Of a stretch of 64,000 nt of DNA, positions 26,434 to 35,470 are shown piece after piece. The stretch covers positions 744,001 to 808,000 of the forward strand of contig NZ_CP031841.1 in NCBI RefSeq assembly GCF_003432385.1. Direction: 5' to 3'. Position 1 is the stretch's first letter; every line of letters begins with the position of its first letter. Position numbers and translations under genes: made by a program. The stretch comes from Breoghania sp. L-A4 (GTDB lineage Bacteria > Pseudomonadota > Alphaproteobacteria > Rhizobiales > Stappiaceae). The notes under the pieces are model-generated. The model did no database searches, was not told the DNA's origin, and was given only the letters and a program-made list of their open reading frames with translations.

Positions 26434-28964
26434 CCGTGTCCCCGCTTGCAAAATACCAGCCGCTTCTGATCGGAGCCGTGGCGCTGATCCTGCTGCCTGT
26501 GCTGATGCCGCTGATCGGCTTGACGGTGAACACGGCGACCGTCGTGGTGTTTCTCACGATCGCCGTGCTCGGGCTCAACATGATGATGGGATACACCGGC
26601 CTGGTGTCCTTCGGCCACGGCGCCTGGTTTGGCGTCGGCGCCTATGCCGCGGCCATCGCCCAGCGCACCTGGTTCAACGACCAGATCATCGTTCCGATCC
26701 TCTTCGCCATGGTCTTTGTCGGCCTGGTGTCGGCGGTCGTCGGCGCGCTGATGCTGCGCCGGCGCGGGGTCTATTTCGCGCTGATGACCCTGGCCCTGTC
26801 CGCGCTGACCTACACGATCTCGTTCCGCTGGACGGCGATGACCGGCGGCGAGGACGGGCTTGGCGGATTGCAGCGTGGCACATTGTTTGGCATCGATCTC
26901 GACAATGCTGTGGCCTACTACGCCTTTGTCGCCGTTGTCGCTCTCGGCGTGCTCTACGTGCTGTTGCGCGTCACCCGCTCGCCCTTCGGCCATGTGCTGG
27001 TCGCCATCCGCGAAAACCAGGAGCGCGCGACGTTCCAGGGCTATTCGGTGCAGCGCTACAAGCTGGGCGTCTTCGTGCTGTCGTCGATGATCACCGCATT
27101 GGCCGGTGCGCTCTCGGGGTTCCAGCATTATCTCGTCACGGCGGAAGCGACCTCGGTGGAGATGTCCGGCGAACTGCTGGCGATGGTTGTCATCGGCGGG
27201 ATGCACAACATCCTCGGCCCGGCGATCGGCGTCGTCTTCTACATCGTCTTCCGCGAGATGTTCTCCATCTGGACGGGCAACTGGCTGTTCTGGTTCGGGC
27301 TGATCTTCGTGGCCTTCGTGATGTTCTCGCCCGGCGGGCTGGTCGGCATCTGGGGGCTCGTGAAGCGCTGGCTGCGGCCGCCGCCGGAGGAAGCCGCCGC
27401 CATGAGCCGCCGCAAGATCTATGACGGCTTGCCACTGCCCGGGTTCCTGTCGCCTGAACCCAGCACCGGACCGGTGCTGGAAGTCGACGGCATCGTCAAG
27501 AATTTCGGAGGCTTCCGGGCGGTCGACAACGTCGCGCTTCAGGTCAACAGCGGACGGATTCATGCGCTGATCGGACCCAATGGCGCGGGCAAGACCACCA
27601 CGTTCAATCTGATCTCCGGCATGTTCGAGCCCAACGCGGGAACCGTGCGGTTGAACGGCAAGACCATCAGTGGTCTGTCGCCGAACCAGATCACCGGAAG
27701 AGGTCTGGCGCGCTCGTTCCAGATCACCAATCTGTTTGACGGGCTCACGATCTACGAGAACCTGCGCCTTTCGATCCAGGCCCAGCACGCGAGCCGTTAC
27801 AACATCTGGCGGGACGCCGACAGCTTCGATGACATTCATGCTCAGACGGCGGAACTGATGAAGTTCCTCGGGCTCGAAGGCATCGAGGACATCAAGAGCG
27901 GCGATCTGTCCTATGGCGGCCAGCGTCTGGTCGATCTTGGCATTGCGCTCGCCTGCAAGCCGCAGGTGTTGCTGCTCGACGAGCCTCTCGCCGGCCTTGC
28001 GGCGGCTGAACGCGAGCGAGTTTCCAGCCTCGTGGAGCGGGTTGCGGACAACATCCCGGTGCTCATTGTCGAGCACGATCTCGATCGCGTTCTGGCTCTG
28101 TCGCACGAGGTCACGGTGATGAACCAGGGCTCCGTGCTGATGTCGGGCTCGCCGGATGAGGTGCGCGCCGACCGCAAGGTGCAGGAGATCTACACCGGCA
28201 CCGGGACGCCTCCGGTCACTGGCCGCGTCACCGGCCGCGACGAAACCGCCCCGCCGGTGCTGCAGGTCGACAAGCTCAACACCTTCTACGGCAAGAGCCA
28301 CATCCTCAACGACGCCTCGCTCAACATCCGCGAGGGTGAGATCGTGGCGCTTCTGGGCCGCAACGGCGCGGGCAAGTCGACCCTGCTCAAGAGCCTTTCC
28401 GGTCTCGTGCCGGCGGCGTCCGGCAGCATCCTGTTTTCAGGCCATGAACTCGCCGGCATGGCCGCCCCCGACATAGCCCGCCTCGGCGTCGGCTACGTGC
28501 CGCAGGGACGCGGTGTGTTCTCCGGCATGAGCGTCGCCGACAATCTCGCGCTCGGCCGCATTGCGCGGGACACCGACGGCAGCCGCGGCGTCGCCTGGAG
28601 CGAGGAGCATATCCTGGAGATGTTCCCCAGGCTGCGCGAGCGTTTCAACACCCCGGCCGATTATCTGTCCGGCGGGGAGCAGCAGATGCTGGCCGTGGGG
28701 CGCGCCCTGTCGGGCAACGTCAGCCTGCTGCTGCTCGACGAGCCCTTCGAGGGCCTGGCCCCGGCGATCGTCGAGGAGCTCTTCACGGTTTTCGACCAGC
28801 TACGCCGGGAACTGCCGATCCTGATCGTGGAGCACAATCTGGATCTGGTGCTGGCGCTGGCCGATCGGGTTTTCGCGCTGGAGCGCGGCGCGGTGTTCCA
28901 CGAGGGGCCGGCGGAAGCGCTGCTGGCCGATCTGGACTACCGCAAGGAAATTCTCTGGCTCTGA
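26430..28964 (+). CDS. Fused ABC transporter: LivM permease + LivG ATPase + LivF ATPase
   Basis: One 844-residue frame joins three normally separate proteins. Residues 1-320 are a LivM-type permease with several helices (NMMMGYTGLVSFGHGAWFGV). From about residue 350 to 595 there is a LivG-type ATPase (GPNGAGKTTT, LSYGGQRLVD, LLLDEPLAGL). From about 610 to 844 there is a LivF-type ATPase (GRNGAGKSTLLK, LSGGEQQML, LLLDEPFEGLAP). The linkers are natural-looking and there is no internal frameshift. The two different ATPase halves would dimerise on one chain, which fixes the stoichiometry. It acts with the LivH permease and Tat-exported binding protein just upstream. Confidence 0.93.
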   Translation: MTVSPLAKYQPLLIGAVALILLPVLMPLIGLTVNTATVVVFLTIAVLGLNMMMGYTGLVSFGHGAWFGVGAYAAAIAQRTWFNDQIIVPILFAMVFVGLVSAVVGALMLRRRGVYFALMTLALSALTYTISFRWTAMTGGEDGLGGLQRGTLFGIDLDNAVAYYAFVAVVALGVLYVLLRVTRSPFGHVLVAIRENQERATFQGYSVQRYKLGVFVLSSMITALAGALSGFQHYLVTAEATSVEMSGELLAMVVIGGMHNILGPAIGVVFYIVFREMFSIWTGNWLFWFGLIFVAFVMFSPGGLVGIWGLVKRWLRPPPEEAAAMSRRKIYDGLPLPGFLSPEPSTGPVLEVDGIVKNFGGFRAVDNVALQVNSGRIHALIGPNGAGKTTTFNLISGMFEPNAGTVRLNGKTISGLSPNQITGRGLARSFQITNLFDGLTIYENLRLSIQAQHASRYNIWRDADSFDDIHAQTAELMKFLGLEGIEDIKSGDLSYGGQRLVDLGIALACKPQVLLLDEPLAGLAAAERERVSSLVERVADNIPVLIVEHDLDRVLALSHEVTVMNQGSVLMSGSPDEVRADRKVQEIYTGTGTPPVTGRVTGRDETAPPVLQVDKLNTFYGKSHILNDASLNIREGEIVALLGRNGAGKSTLLKSLSGLVPAASGSILFSGHELAGMAAPDIARLGVGYVPQGRGVFSGMSVADNLALGRIARDTDGSRGVAWSEEHILEMFPRLRERFNTPADYLSGGEQQMLAVGRALSGNVSLLLLDEPFEGLAPAIVEELFTVFDQLRRELPILIVEHNLDLVLALADRVFALERGAVFHEGPAEALLADLDYRKEILWL

Positions 28965-28987
28965 TTTCAGCTGAAAAGGACGGCATC

Positions 28988-30451
28988 GTGACCGACATCA
29001 ATGCCACAACATTCGAGGAGCCGGACGTGACGAACGCCTATCCGCTGCTGATCGGCGGAACCTGGACGCAAGGGGACGGCGCGCCGTTCGACGTGCTGGA
29101 CAAATACAGCCTTCAGCCTTTCGCCACCATCGCCTCGGCGAGCGCGGCGCAGGTTGCCAGGACCATCGACGTCGCCGACGCCGCGTTTCGCGCCGGTGCG
29201 CCGTCGCCCTATGACCGCGGTCTCGTGCTCGAACGCGCGGCTGTTCTGATTGAGCAGCGCATCGATGACCTGGTGCGCGCCATGCAGGCGGAGGCGGGAT
29301 TCACCGCCTCGGATGCGTCGGGCGAGGTCAAGCGCTGCGTCCAGACCCTGAAGCTTTCGGCGGAAGAGGCGCGCAGGTTGGCAGGCGATGTGATCCCGCT
29401 TTCCGGCGCGCCGGGGCAGGCGGGCCGCGTGGCGTTCACGTTGCGCGTACCGCTGGGCGTGGTCGTCGCCATTACGCCGTTCAACTCGCCGCTCAACACG
29501 GTGACGCACAAGATCGCGCCGGCGTTCGCCGCCGGCAATGCGGTGATCCTAAAGCCGTCCAGCAATACGCCGATCACGGCGCAGATCCTGTGCGAGGTTC
29601 TGCTCGAGGCGGGCATGCCGAAGGGCTTTCTGTCTCTGGTGCATGGCGGTGGCGATGTGGCGCGCAGCCTGCTGGCGGACGAGCGCGTGCGTTTCTTTGC
29701 CTTCACCGGCAGCACGGAGGTGGGCCGCAGCATCCAGCAGGCGGCGGGTCTGCGCCGCACGCAGATGGAACTGGGCTCCATTGCCTTCACCATCCTGTGC
29801 GACGACGCCGACCTCGACCGCGCGCTGCCGAAGATCGTCGGCGCCGGGTACCGCAAGGCGGGCCAGGTCTGCACCTCGGTGCAGATCCTGCTGGTGCAGG
29901 ACGCGATCATGGACACCGTGCAGGCGCGGCTTGTCGACATGGTCTCGGCGCTGTCCTTCGGCGATCCGCGCAACGACGGCACGGTCGTCGGCCCGATGAT
30001 CAGCGAAAAGGAAGCCATCCGCATCGAGGGCTGGATCGACGAGGCCATCGCCAAGGGCGCCAGGCGCCTTGTCGGCGGCACGCGTCAGGGCGCGGTGCTG
30101 CCGCCGACGCTGCTCACCGACATCAATGACACGATGCAGGTCGGCTGCTGCGAGATTTTCGGCCCTGTCGTCTGCCTGGTGCCCTATTCGACGCTCGACG
30201 AGGCCATCACGCGGGTCAACACGACCCCCTATGGGCTTGCGACCGGGATCTTCACCAACCGCCTGCAGGACGCGCTTTCGGCCGCCCGGCGGCTGGAGGT
30301 TGGCGGCGTGCACATCAATGAAACATCGAGCTCGCGGGTCGACATGATGCCCTACGGCGGCTCGAAGGACAGCGGCTTTGGCCGCGAAGGCCCGCACTAC
30401 ACCGTGCATGAAATGACGGAAGAGCGGATCATCACCATTTCGACGCAGTGA
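28988..30451 (+). CDS. Aldehyde dehydrogenase family protein
   Basis: The 487-residue protein has the NAD(P)-dependent aldehyde dehydrogenase fold. The catalytic cysteine is C295 in AGQVCTSVQ, the general-base glutamate is in MELGSIAF, and the cofactor loop is FTGSTEVGR. A GTG start at 28988 has AAAAGGA seven bases upstream. It follows the ABC transporter genes directly, so it probably oxidises an aldehyde formed from the imported compound. The substrate cannot be assigned; benzaldehyde- or succinate-semialdehyde-type enzymes are equally possible. Confidence 0.9.
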   Translation: MTDINATTFEEPDVTNAYPLLIGGTWTQGDGAPFDVLDKYSLQPFATIASASAAQVARTIDVADAAFRAGAPSPYDRGLVLERAAVLIEQRIDDLVRAMQAEAGFTASDASGEVKRCVQTLKLSAEEARRLAGDVIPLSGAPGQAGRVAFTLRVPLGVVVAITPFNSPLNTVTHKIAPAFAAGNAVILKPSSNTPITAQILCEVLLEAGMPKGFLSLVHGGGDVARSLLADERVRFFAFTGSTEVGRSIQQAAGLRRTQMELGSIAFTILCDDADLDRALPKIVGAGYRKAGQVCTSVQILLVQDAIMDTVQARLVDMVSALSFGDPRNDGTVVGPMISEKEAIRIEGWIDEAIAKGARRLVGGTRQGAVLPPTLLTDINDTMQVGCCEIFGPVVCLVPYSTLDEAITRVNTTPYGLATGIFTNRLQDALSAARRLEVGGVHINETSSSRVDMMPYGGSKDSGFGREGPHYTVHEMTEERIITISTQ

Positions 30452-30494
30452 CCGGCGCCATCGCCCGGTCGCGACAGACGATCAAGGATACTCC

Positions 30495-31205
30495 ATGGCT
30501 CAGAAAATCGCACTCGTATTCGGCGGATCGCGCGGCATCGGCGCCGCCACCGTCGCGGCGCTCGTAGCCGACGGCTTCGAGGTGGCCTTCACCTACGTCG
30601 CCAATCCGCCGAAGGACATCGCCGCCGGCACCCGCGCCTACAAGGTCGACATCTGCAATCCGGCCGAGGTGGAACAGGTCTTCGCCGATGTCGCCAGGGA
30701 TTTCGGCGCGGCGCCGACCAGCGTCATCGCCAATGCCGGCATCAACGTGCCGCCGGGACCGATCGCCCAGTTCGACCCGGATAATTTCCGCAAGCTGGTC
30801 GAGGTCAACATCGTCGGCGCCTTCAACATCCTGCAGCAGGCGGCGCGCAACGTGGCCGACGGCGGCACGATCATCGCCACCACCACCTCAATGGTGCGCG
30901 TCGCGGTGCCCGGCGGTGGCGCCTACACCGCGTCCAAGGGCGCGGTCGAATGCCTGATCCGCTCCATGTCCAAGGAACTCGCCGGCCGCGGCATTCGCGT
31001 CAACGCGGTGGCGCCGGGTCCGGTGGACACCGATCTGTTCCGCGCCGGCAAGGACGAGGCGGCGGTCAGCCGCTCCGCCGGTATGAGCCCGTTCAACCGC
31101 GTCGGCCAGCCCGAGGAGGTCGCCGCCGTGATTGCCTTCCTCGCCTCCGACAAGGCGTCCTGGGTGCACGGCCAGATTGTCCAGCCGAACGGCGGCATGG
31201 TCTGA
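30495..31205 (+). CDS. Short-chain dehydrogenase/reductase (SDR)
   Basis: The 236-residue protein is a classical SDR. The cofactor turn GGSRGIGAAT is at the N-terminus and NAG is present (IANAGINVP). The catalytic Tyr144 and Lys148 are in YTASK. It is cytoplasmic and the last gene of the LysR-linked transporter operon. With the upstream aldehyde dehydrogenase it could form an alcohol-aldehyde-acid route. A bidirectional terminator follows within 30 bases. Confidence 0.92.
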   Translation: MAQKIALVFGGSRGIGAATVAALVADGFEVAFTYVANPPKDIAAGTRAYKVDICNPAEVEQVFADVARDFGAAPTSVIANAGINVPPGPIAQFDPDNFRKLVEVNIVGAFNILQQAARNVADGGTIIATTTSMVRVAVPGGGAYTASKGAVECLIRSMSKELAGRGIRVNAVAPGPVDTDLFRAGKDEAAVSRSAGMSPFNRVGQPEEVAAVIAFLASDKASWVHGQIVQPNGGMV

Positions 31206-31232
31206 TCTTTCGACGGTCCAGGCGGACCTGTG

Positions 31233-31275
31233 AAAAACCCGCCGCCGGTCCTTCTGGATCGGCGGCGGGTTTTTT
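31233..31275. terminator. Bidirectional terminator after the SDR gene
   Basis: The stem is AACCCGCCGCC / GGCGGCGGGTT with a 14-base loop, flanked by an A-run on the left and TTTTTT on the right. It can end transcription from both strands. Confidence 0.85.
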
Positions 31276-31294
31276 GTGTGTGAAACAAAGTTGG

Positions 31295-31410
31295 ATGTCA
31301 TCCCGGGCGAGCACGGCGAGGCCCGGGACCCAGTAGACGCCATGCTCCCGGTTTAAGCCGTATCGCAGGCCGCGTCGGCTACTGGGTCCCTGCTTTCGCA
31401 GGGATGACAT
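31295..31410. repeat. Long inverted-repeat element, family B copy 1
   Basis: The ends read ATGTCATCCCGGGCG and CGCAGGGATGACAT, with inner arms GGGACCCAGTAG and CTACTGGGTCCC. A close relative lies at 46625-46742 and a more distant one at 36233-36410. Such elements are common between genes in alphaproteobacteria. Confidence 0.75.
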
Positions 31411-31470
31411 TGATATTCAGGCAATGAACGCCCAAACATTCGATATATCGGCGCATTGTCCGTGTGCCGT

Positions 31471-32580
31471 CTATCCCGCGACCGTCGCCGGCTGCTCGGC
31501 CTTGCGTTCCGCCGCATAGAGCGCGAGCGCCCCGAAGCGGTAGAAGCCGTGCACGAACTTGCCGTAGGGCATGGTCAGGAACAGGGCGAAGACGACGCCC
31601 AGATGCACCGCCAGCGTGACGCCCATGGCGGGGGTCTCGCGGGCCACCATCAGCACGAGCCCCGTCAGGCCTGTGGCGAACATCATGGCCAGGAAGGCGG
31701 TCTCCATGCCGAACTTCGCCGGATCCGTCATGTCCGGAATGCGCTTGAGCTTGGCGTGCATGAGGCCGATGGGGCCGATCACCAGGCCGATGCCGCCGGG
31801 AATGCCGAAGAGTTTCGGCAGTTCGTTCCAGGCGTAGGGCGCGGGCCAGTCGAGCAGGTAGTGGTAGAGCGTGCCCGTGGTGGTGGCGGCGAAGCACAGC
31901 ATGAAGCCGTAGAATGTCAGGTGATGGAACAGCCGGCGGTTGTCGGTCGGCTTCTCGTCCTCGTTGTAGCAGCCGACGCCGCCGCCATCGAGATAGCGCA
32001 GCCCGGCCGCGTCCTTGGTCGCCTGCCACAGCGATCCGCCGGAAGCGGCGTGCACGCTGTTGGCTCCGATTTCCTTCCAGAAGGTGGCAAAGCCCATGGC
32101 CATGGCGAAGAGCGCGTAGAGCGCCACGCCGCCGAACAGCAGCGCCATCGTGTTGTGCGGCATCAATTGGTAGAACTGGCCGCTGTCGGTGCTCAACACC
32201 TCGGCGCCGTGCCAGAGCGTGAAGCCGAGAATGAAGGCCGCGACGCTGATCGCCGCGACGATGGCGATCGCCAGGCCGTTGCGGTCGAACATCGGCTGGA
32301 AGGCCTTCGGCCAGGCGTAGCTCTTGTAGGAGCCGGTGCGCACCTTGGCGAGCACCTGCGGCACGTTGACGTTGAACTCATGCGGTGGCGAGAACTGGCA
32401 GTCCACATAGCACGCGCCGCAGCCGTGGCAGAGGTTGGCGAGATAGTTCAGATCGGCGTCGGCGAAGCTGCGGCGCAGCTCCATGGCCGGAAACATGGCG
32501 CACAGGCCCTCGCAGTAGCGGCAGGAGTTGCAGACCGTCATCAGACGCTCGGCTTCTTTCAGATGGTCAGTTGCGTGCAT
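31471..32580 (-). CDS. tcuB: TcuB-like 4Fe-4S/cytochrome-type membrane protein
   Basis: The 369-residue protein has two cysteine clusters near the N-terminus (CNSCRYCEGLC and CHGCGACYVDC) for 4Fe-4S centres. A membrane domain of about six helices follows, as in TcuB/CitB, which reoxidises the flavoprotein TcuA and passes electrons to the quinone pool. The ATG at 32580 overlaps the tcuA end by 14 bases, showing translational coupling. The pair could act on tricarballylate or a related tricarboxylic acid; no tcuC transporter or tcuR is adjacent. Confidence 0.88.
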   Translation of the reverse strand: MHATDHLKEAERLMTVCNSCRYCEGLCAMFPAMELRRSFADADLNYLANLCHGCGACYVDCQFSPPHEFNVNVPQVLAKVRTGSYKSYAWPKAFQPMFDRNGLAIAIVAAISVAAFILGFTLWHGAEVLSTDSGQFYQLMPHNTMALLFGGVALYALFAMAMGFATFWKEIGANSVHAASGGSLWQATKDAAGLRYLDGGGVGCYNEDEKPTDNRRLFHHLTFYGFMLCFAATTTGTLYHYLLDWPAPYAWNELPKLFGIPGGIGLVIGPIGLMHAKLKRIPDMTDPAKFGMETAFLAMMFATGLTGLVLMVARETPAMGVTLAVHLGVVFALFLTMPYGKFVHGFYRFGALALYAAERKAEQPATVAG

Positions 32581-33969
32581 TCTGGGCCGCCCTTTCTCCC
32601 GCGATGCGTCCGAAAACGCTGCCAATCGTCATGCCGATGCCGGCGGCGTAGCCGCGTCCGAGCACGTTTCCGGCCATGATCTCGCCGGCTGCGAACATGT
32701 TTTCTGCGCCGCCGCCTGCGGCAAGCTGCATGCGCGCGTCTTGGTCGACGCGGGTGCCGAGGTAGGTGAAGGTGATGCCGGGGCGCACCGGATAGGCGTA
32801 AAACGGCGCATCCTCGATGCGCCGGGCCCAATGGCTCTTCTGCGGCTCGAGACCTTCCGTGTGGCAGTCGTCGAGTTCGGTGTGGTCGAAGGTGCCCGGG
32901 CGGACGGCGGTGTTGAAGTCCGACACGGTCTTCTCGAACGCCTCGACGGGCAGCTCGAGCTTCTCCGCCAGCTCATTGATACTGTTGGCCTGGATCGGCG
33001 GGAACAGTGACGGCATGAACATTTTCAATGACTTGGCGTCGAAGACGATATAGGCGATCTGGTCCGGCTGGGCCGCGACGAGGCGGCCCCAGATGGCGTA
33101 GCGCTTGGGCCAGAAGTCCTCGCCCTCGTCGTAGAAGCGCTGGGCGTGCTTGTTGACCACCATGCCGAAGACGACGCAGTCGAGCCGGGTGATGATGCCG
33201 CCATCGAACTTCGGCGCGCGCGCGTCGATCGCCACCGCGTGGCACTGGGTCGGATCGCCGATCGCCTCGATGCCGCGATCCAGGAGCATCTTCAGCACGT
33301 CGCCGCGGTTGTACGGCGTGCCGCGGATCAGGAAGTTTTCGGCGCGCTCGCCCCAGCCTTCCTTCAGCCAGTCGATGTTGGCCTCGAAGCCGCCCGACGC
33401 CGCGACCAGCGCGCGCGCCGTGACCAAAATCTCTTCGCCGTCCCTGGTGATGGTCGCGGAGCGGAAACGGCCGGTTTCGGTCTCGACATCCAGATCGGTC
33501 ACCGGCGCGTCGTAGATGACGGTGACGCCAAGCTTTTCCGCCGTCAGATAGAGTGCGTTGAGCATCGCGCGTCCGCCGCCAAGGAAGAACGAATTGGTGC
33601 GGCCCAGGCTGAGCGTGCCGCCGAGCGACGGCTGGAACCGCACGCCCTGCTCGGCGATCCAGCCCAGCATGTCCTTCGACAGGTGGATCATGTGGCGGGC
33701 CAGCGGCTCGTCGGTGTGGCCCTCGGTCACGCGATACAGATCGTCCCAGAATTCGTCCTCATCGTAGGGGCCTGTCAACGTGTCGGTGGCGGCGTCATGG
33801 GCGCAGCGCATGTTGCGGGTATGGCGCGTGTTGCCGCCGCGATAGAACTCCGGCGCGGCTTCCACGACCAGCACGCTGGCGCCTTCGCGCGCAGCCGCAA
33901 TGGCCGCGCAGAGGGCCGCGTTGCCGCCCCGATAACGAGAACGTCCGCATCTAACGGCTGGGACGGCAT
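32567..33969 (-). pseudogene. tcuA: TcuA-like FAD-dependent tricarballylate dehydrogenase, frameshifted near the N-terminus
   Basis: The protein opens at ATG 33969 (MPSQPLDADVLVIG, with AGGAGGAT two bases upstream). The frame is lost in the FAD-binding turn and resumes as GNAALCAAIAAAREGASVLV, continuing to 32567 as a fumarate-reductase-type flavoprotein. One added G in the run at 33927-33930 (CCCC on the plus strand) restores VIGGGNAA and a 467-residue protein. The rest is undamaged, so a sequencing error is as likely as a true mutation. It would oxidise tricarballylate to cis-aconitate, with TcuB as electron acceptor. A TCGTATACAA site lies about 60 bases upstream. Confidence 0.85.
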
Positions 33970-34027
33970 TGGATCCTCCTGGCTGAGGCAGCGTGGCAAT
34001 TTCACCGCAAAGTACAGTTGCATACCG

Positions 34028-34037
34028 TCGTATACAA
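34028..34037. promoter_or_regulatory. MatR-like operator TCGTATACAA upstream of tcuA
   Basis: It differs by one base from the TTGTATACAA palindrome found before the malonate operon and the alpha/beta hydrolase, and lies about 60 bases before the tcuA start. Confidence 0.45.
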
Positions 34038-34201
34038 GTGTCGATTTTACCATTCGACCTGCGGCACACCGCACCATAGGCAAAAGCGGAGGCCTGAAAA
34101 AACACGAAATGCCGATAGCCGCCATAAGGGCCGCTTATGGCGCGCGCTGGGCGCCGGCGCCGGTTCGCAGGGACATGCGGGGGAGGATGCGTGCAGACGA
34201 T

Positions 34202-34233
34202 CCGGCCCCGCAACGGTTCCGCTGCGGGGCCGG
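34202..34233 (-). terminator. GC hairpin downstream of the methyltransferase gene
   Basis: A perfect 11-bp stem (CCGGCCCCGCA / TGCGGGGCCGG) with a 10-base loop is about 60 bases past the methyltransferase stop. It lacks a T-run, so the terminator role is tentative. Confidence 0.4.
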
Positions 34234-34289
34234 GACATCGACCAAGGCCATGATTTCAAGAGCGTTTTGCGAGTCCGCCGGGCGGCGCC

Positions 34290-35138
34290 TCATTTCTCCG
34301 TGCGCGGCCGGCCGGGAATGAGCTTGTTGCGCGCCGCCAGATAGGCCTTGAAGGGCGCGCCGTAGAGTTCGACCATGTTGCGCTCCAGCAGGAAGATGCC
34401 GAGCATGATGTAGAGCGTCAGCGTGAGCGCGAACTGCAGGTGCCCTACCGTCATGTGAGGCGTGGCCCAGAAGGCGATGATGAAGCCCAGAAAGTCCGGA
34501 TGCCTCGAATAATTCCACACGCCGACGTCGCTTTTCGGCCAGCTGGCCTTATAGAACTCCGGCGTCAGCGTCGGGTCCTTGCGATTGGTGTAGGGCTTGT
34601 CCTGGATGTAATCCATGACCTGGGCGACGCCGAAAATCTTCCAGTGGCCGACCTGGAAGGTGGCGTAGAGCACCAGCAGCCAGCCGCCGACGGAAATCGC
34701 ATTCAGCCCCCAGACAAGAACCGGATTCTCGAACTGCCAGACCGTGATGGTGATCGGCCGCCATTGCCAAATCAGCAACGATAACGCGCAGATAGCGAAG
34801 ATCACATAGGTGCTGCGTTCCAGATGCTTGGTGACGATCCGGGTGATGAAGCGCTTCCAGAACTTGCGCGGCATGACCGAATGCTGGGTCGCGAGAATGG
34901 CCAGCAGCAGAAAATTGATGGTCAGCGCCAGCCACAAGGGCTCCTGCTTGCCCATGTCGATGGACTTGAAGGGGATCACGTCGGCCCATTCGGAATCGAG
35001 CAGGGGTCCGAAAAAATTGCCAACGAAACCAACGATATACAGAAGGATTCCCCATACGCCGGCATACACAATCGCGCCGTAGAGAAAGGCGAACACCTTC
35101 TTGCCGGTCACACGTTCTTCTGGTGTCAGATAAAACAT
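34290..35138 (-). CDS. mddA: Methanethiol S-methyltransferase-like membrane protein (isoprenylcysteine methyltransferase family)
   Basis: The 282-residue protein has about five to six membrane segments and the marks of MddA: QHSVMPRKFWKRF, ERSTYVIFA, WQWRP, and near the end SRHPDFLGF followed by FWATPHMTVGHL. MddA enzymes use SAM to turn methanethiol into dimethyl sulfide. The RHP block replaces the more usual RHPLY/YLG, so specificity is not certain; a NnrU- or steroid-reductase-like role is the alternative. It stands alone on the minus strand upstream of tcuA. Confidence 0.65.
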   Translation of the reverse strand: MFYLTPEERVTGKKVFAFLYGAIVYAGVWGILLYIVGFVGNFFGPLLDSEWADVIPFKSIDMGKQEPLWLALTINFLLLAILATQHSVMPRKFWKRFITRIVTKHLERSTYVIFAICALSLLIWQWRPITITVWQFENPVLVWGLNAISVGGWLLVLYATFQVGHWKIFGVAQVMDYIQDKPYTNRKDPTLTPEFYKASWPKSDVGVWNYSRHPDFLGFIIAFWATPHMTVGHLQFALTLTLYIMLGIFLLERNMVELYGAPFKAYLAARNKLIPGRPRTEK

Positions 35139-35470
35139 GAGCGTTGCTCCATGATCAGGTCAAACGCATGAAAACATAAAAGAAATGCCGCGCGGAAACG
35201 GGCTGCGGCGATGCCCGCGCCCTCAGGCGCGGTCTCTCCGGCGGTCGCAATGCACCGCCGGCCGGGGCCATTGTGGAGCCGGACGCGCCGCTCCACAATG
35301 AACAATGCCACATTTGACGAGCCAACCGCAAAAGGGGCTTTCAATTTTCTCGCCATTTGCGTGTTTGTTGAGAGGATTTCGAGAAGAATTTGAATGAAAT
35401 TCGATTCAAATTTGAATCAATCGGCATGCCGCCCGCACAGGGGCGGCGGGAACCAGAACGAGGGGCGATC
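35139..35470. other. Divergent intergenic region with AT-rich palindromes
   Basis: This region lies between the methyltransferase and the TPR protein gene. It is AT-rich on its right side and holds GAATTT-N5-AAATTC (35386-35402), immediately followed by a perfect 16-bp palindrome at 35403-35418. No gene was recognised. Confidence 0.5.
35403..35418. promoter_or_regulatory. Perfect 16-bp palindrome GATTCAAATTTGAATC
   Basis: The site is just upstream of the TPR protein gene and adjoins a second short dyad. Length and symmetry suggest an operator for a dimeric regulator, not identified here. Confidence 0.5.

Larger units (their letters stand above)
33970..34289. other. Intergenic region upstream of tcuA
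   Basis: These 320 bases contain the tcuA promoter side with the MatR-like site at 34028-34037 and a GC hairpin at 34202-34233 that may end the methyltransferase transcript. No gene was seen. Confidence 0.55.

Noticed and set aside
25815-28301. Minus-strand open frame of about 830 codons opposite the fused ABC transporter
   Set aside because: It is an antisense shadow with low-complexity composition and no domain.
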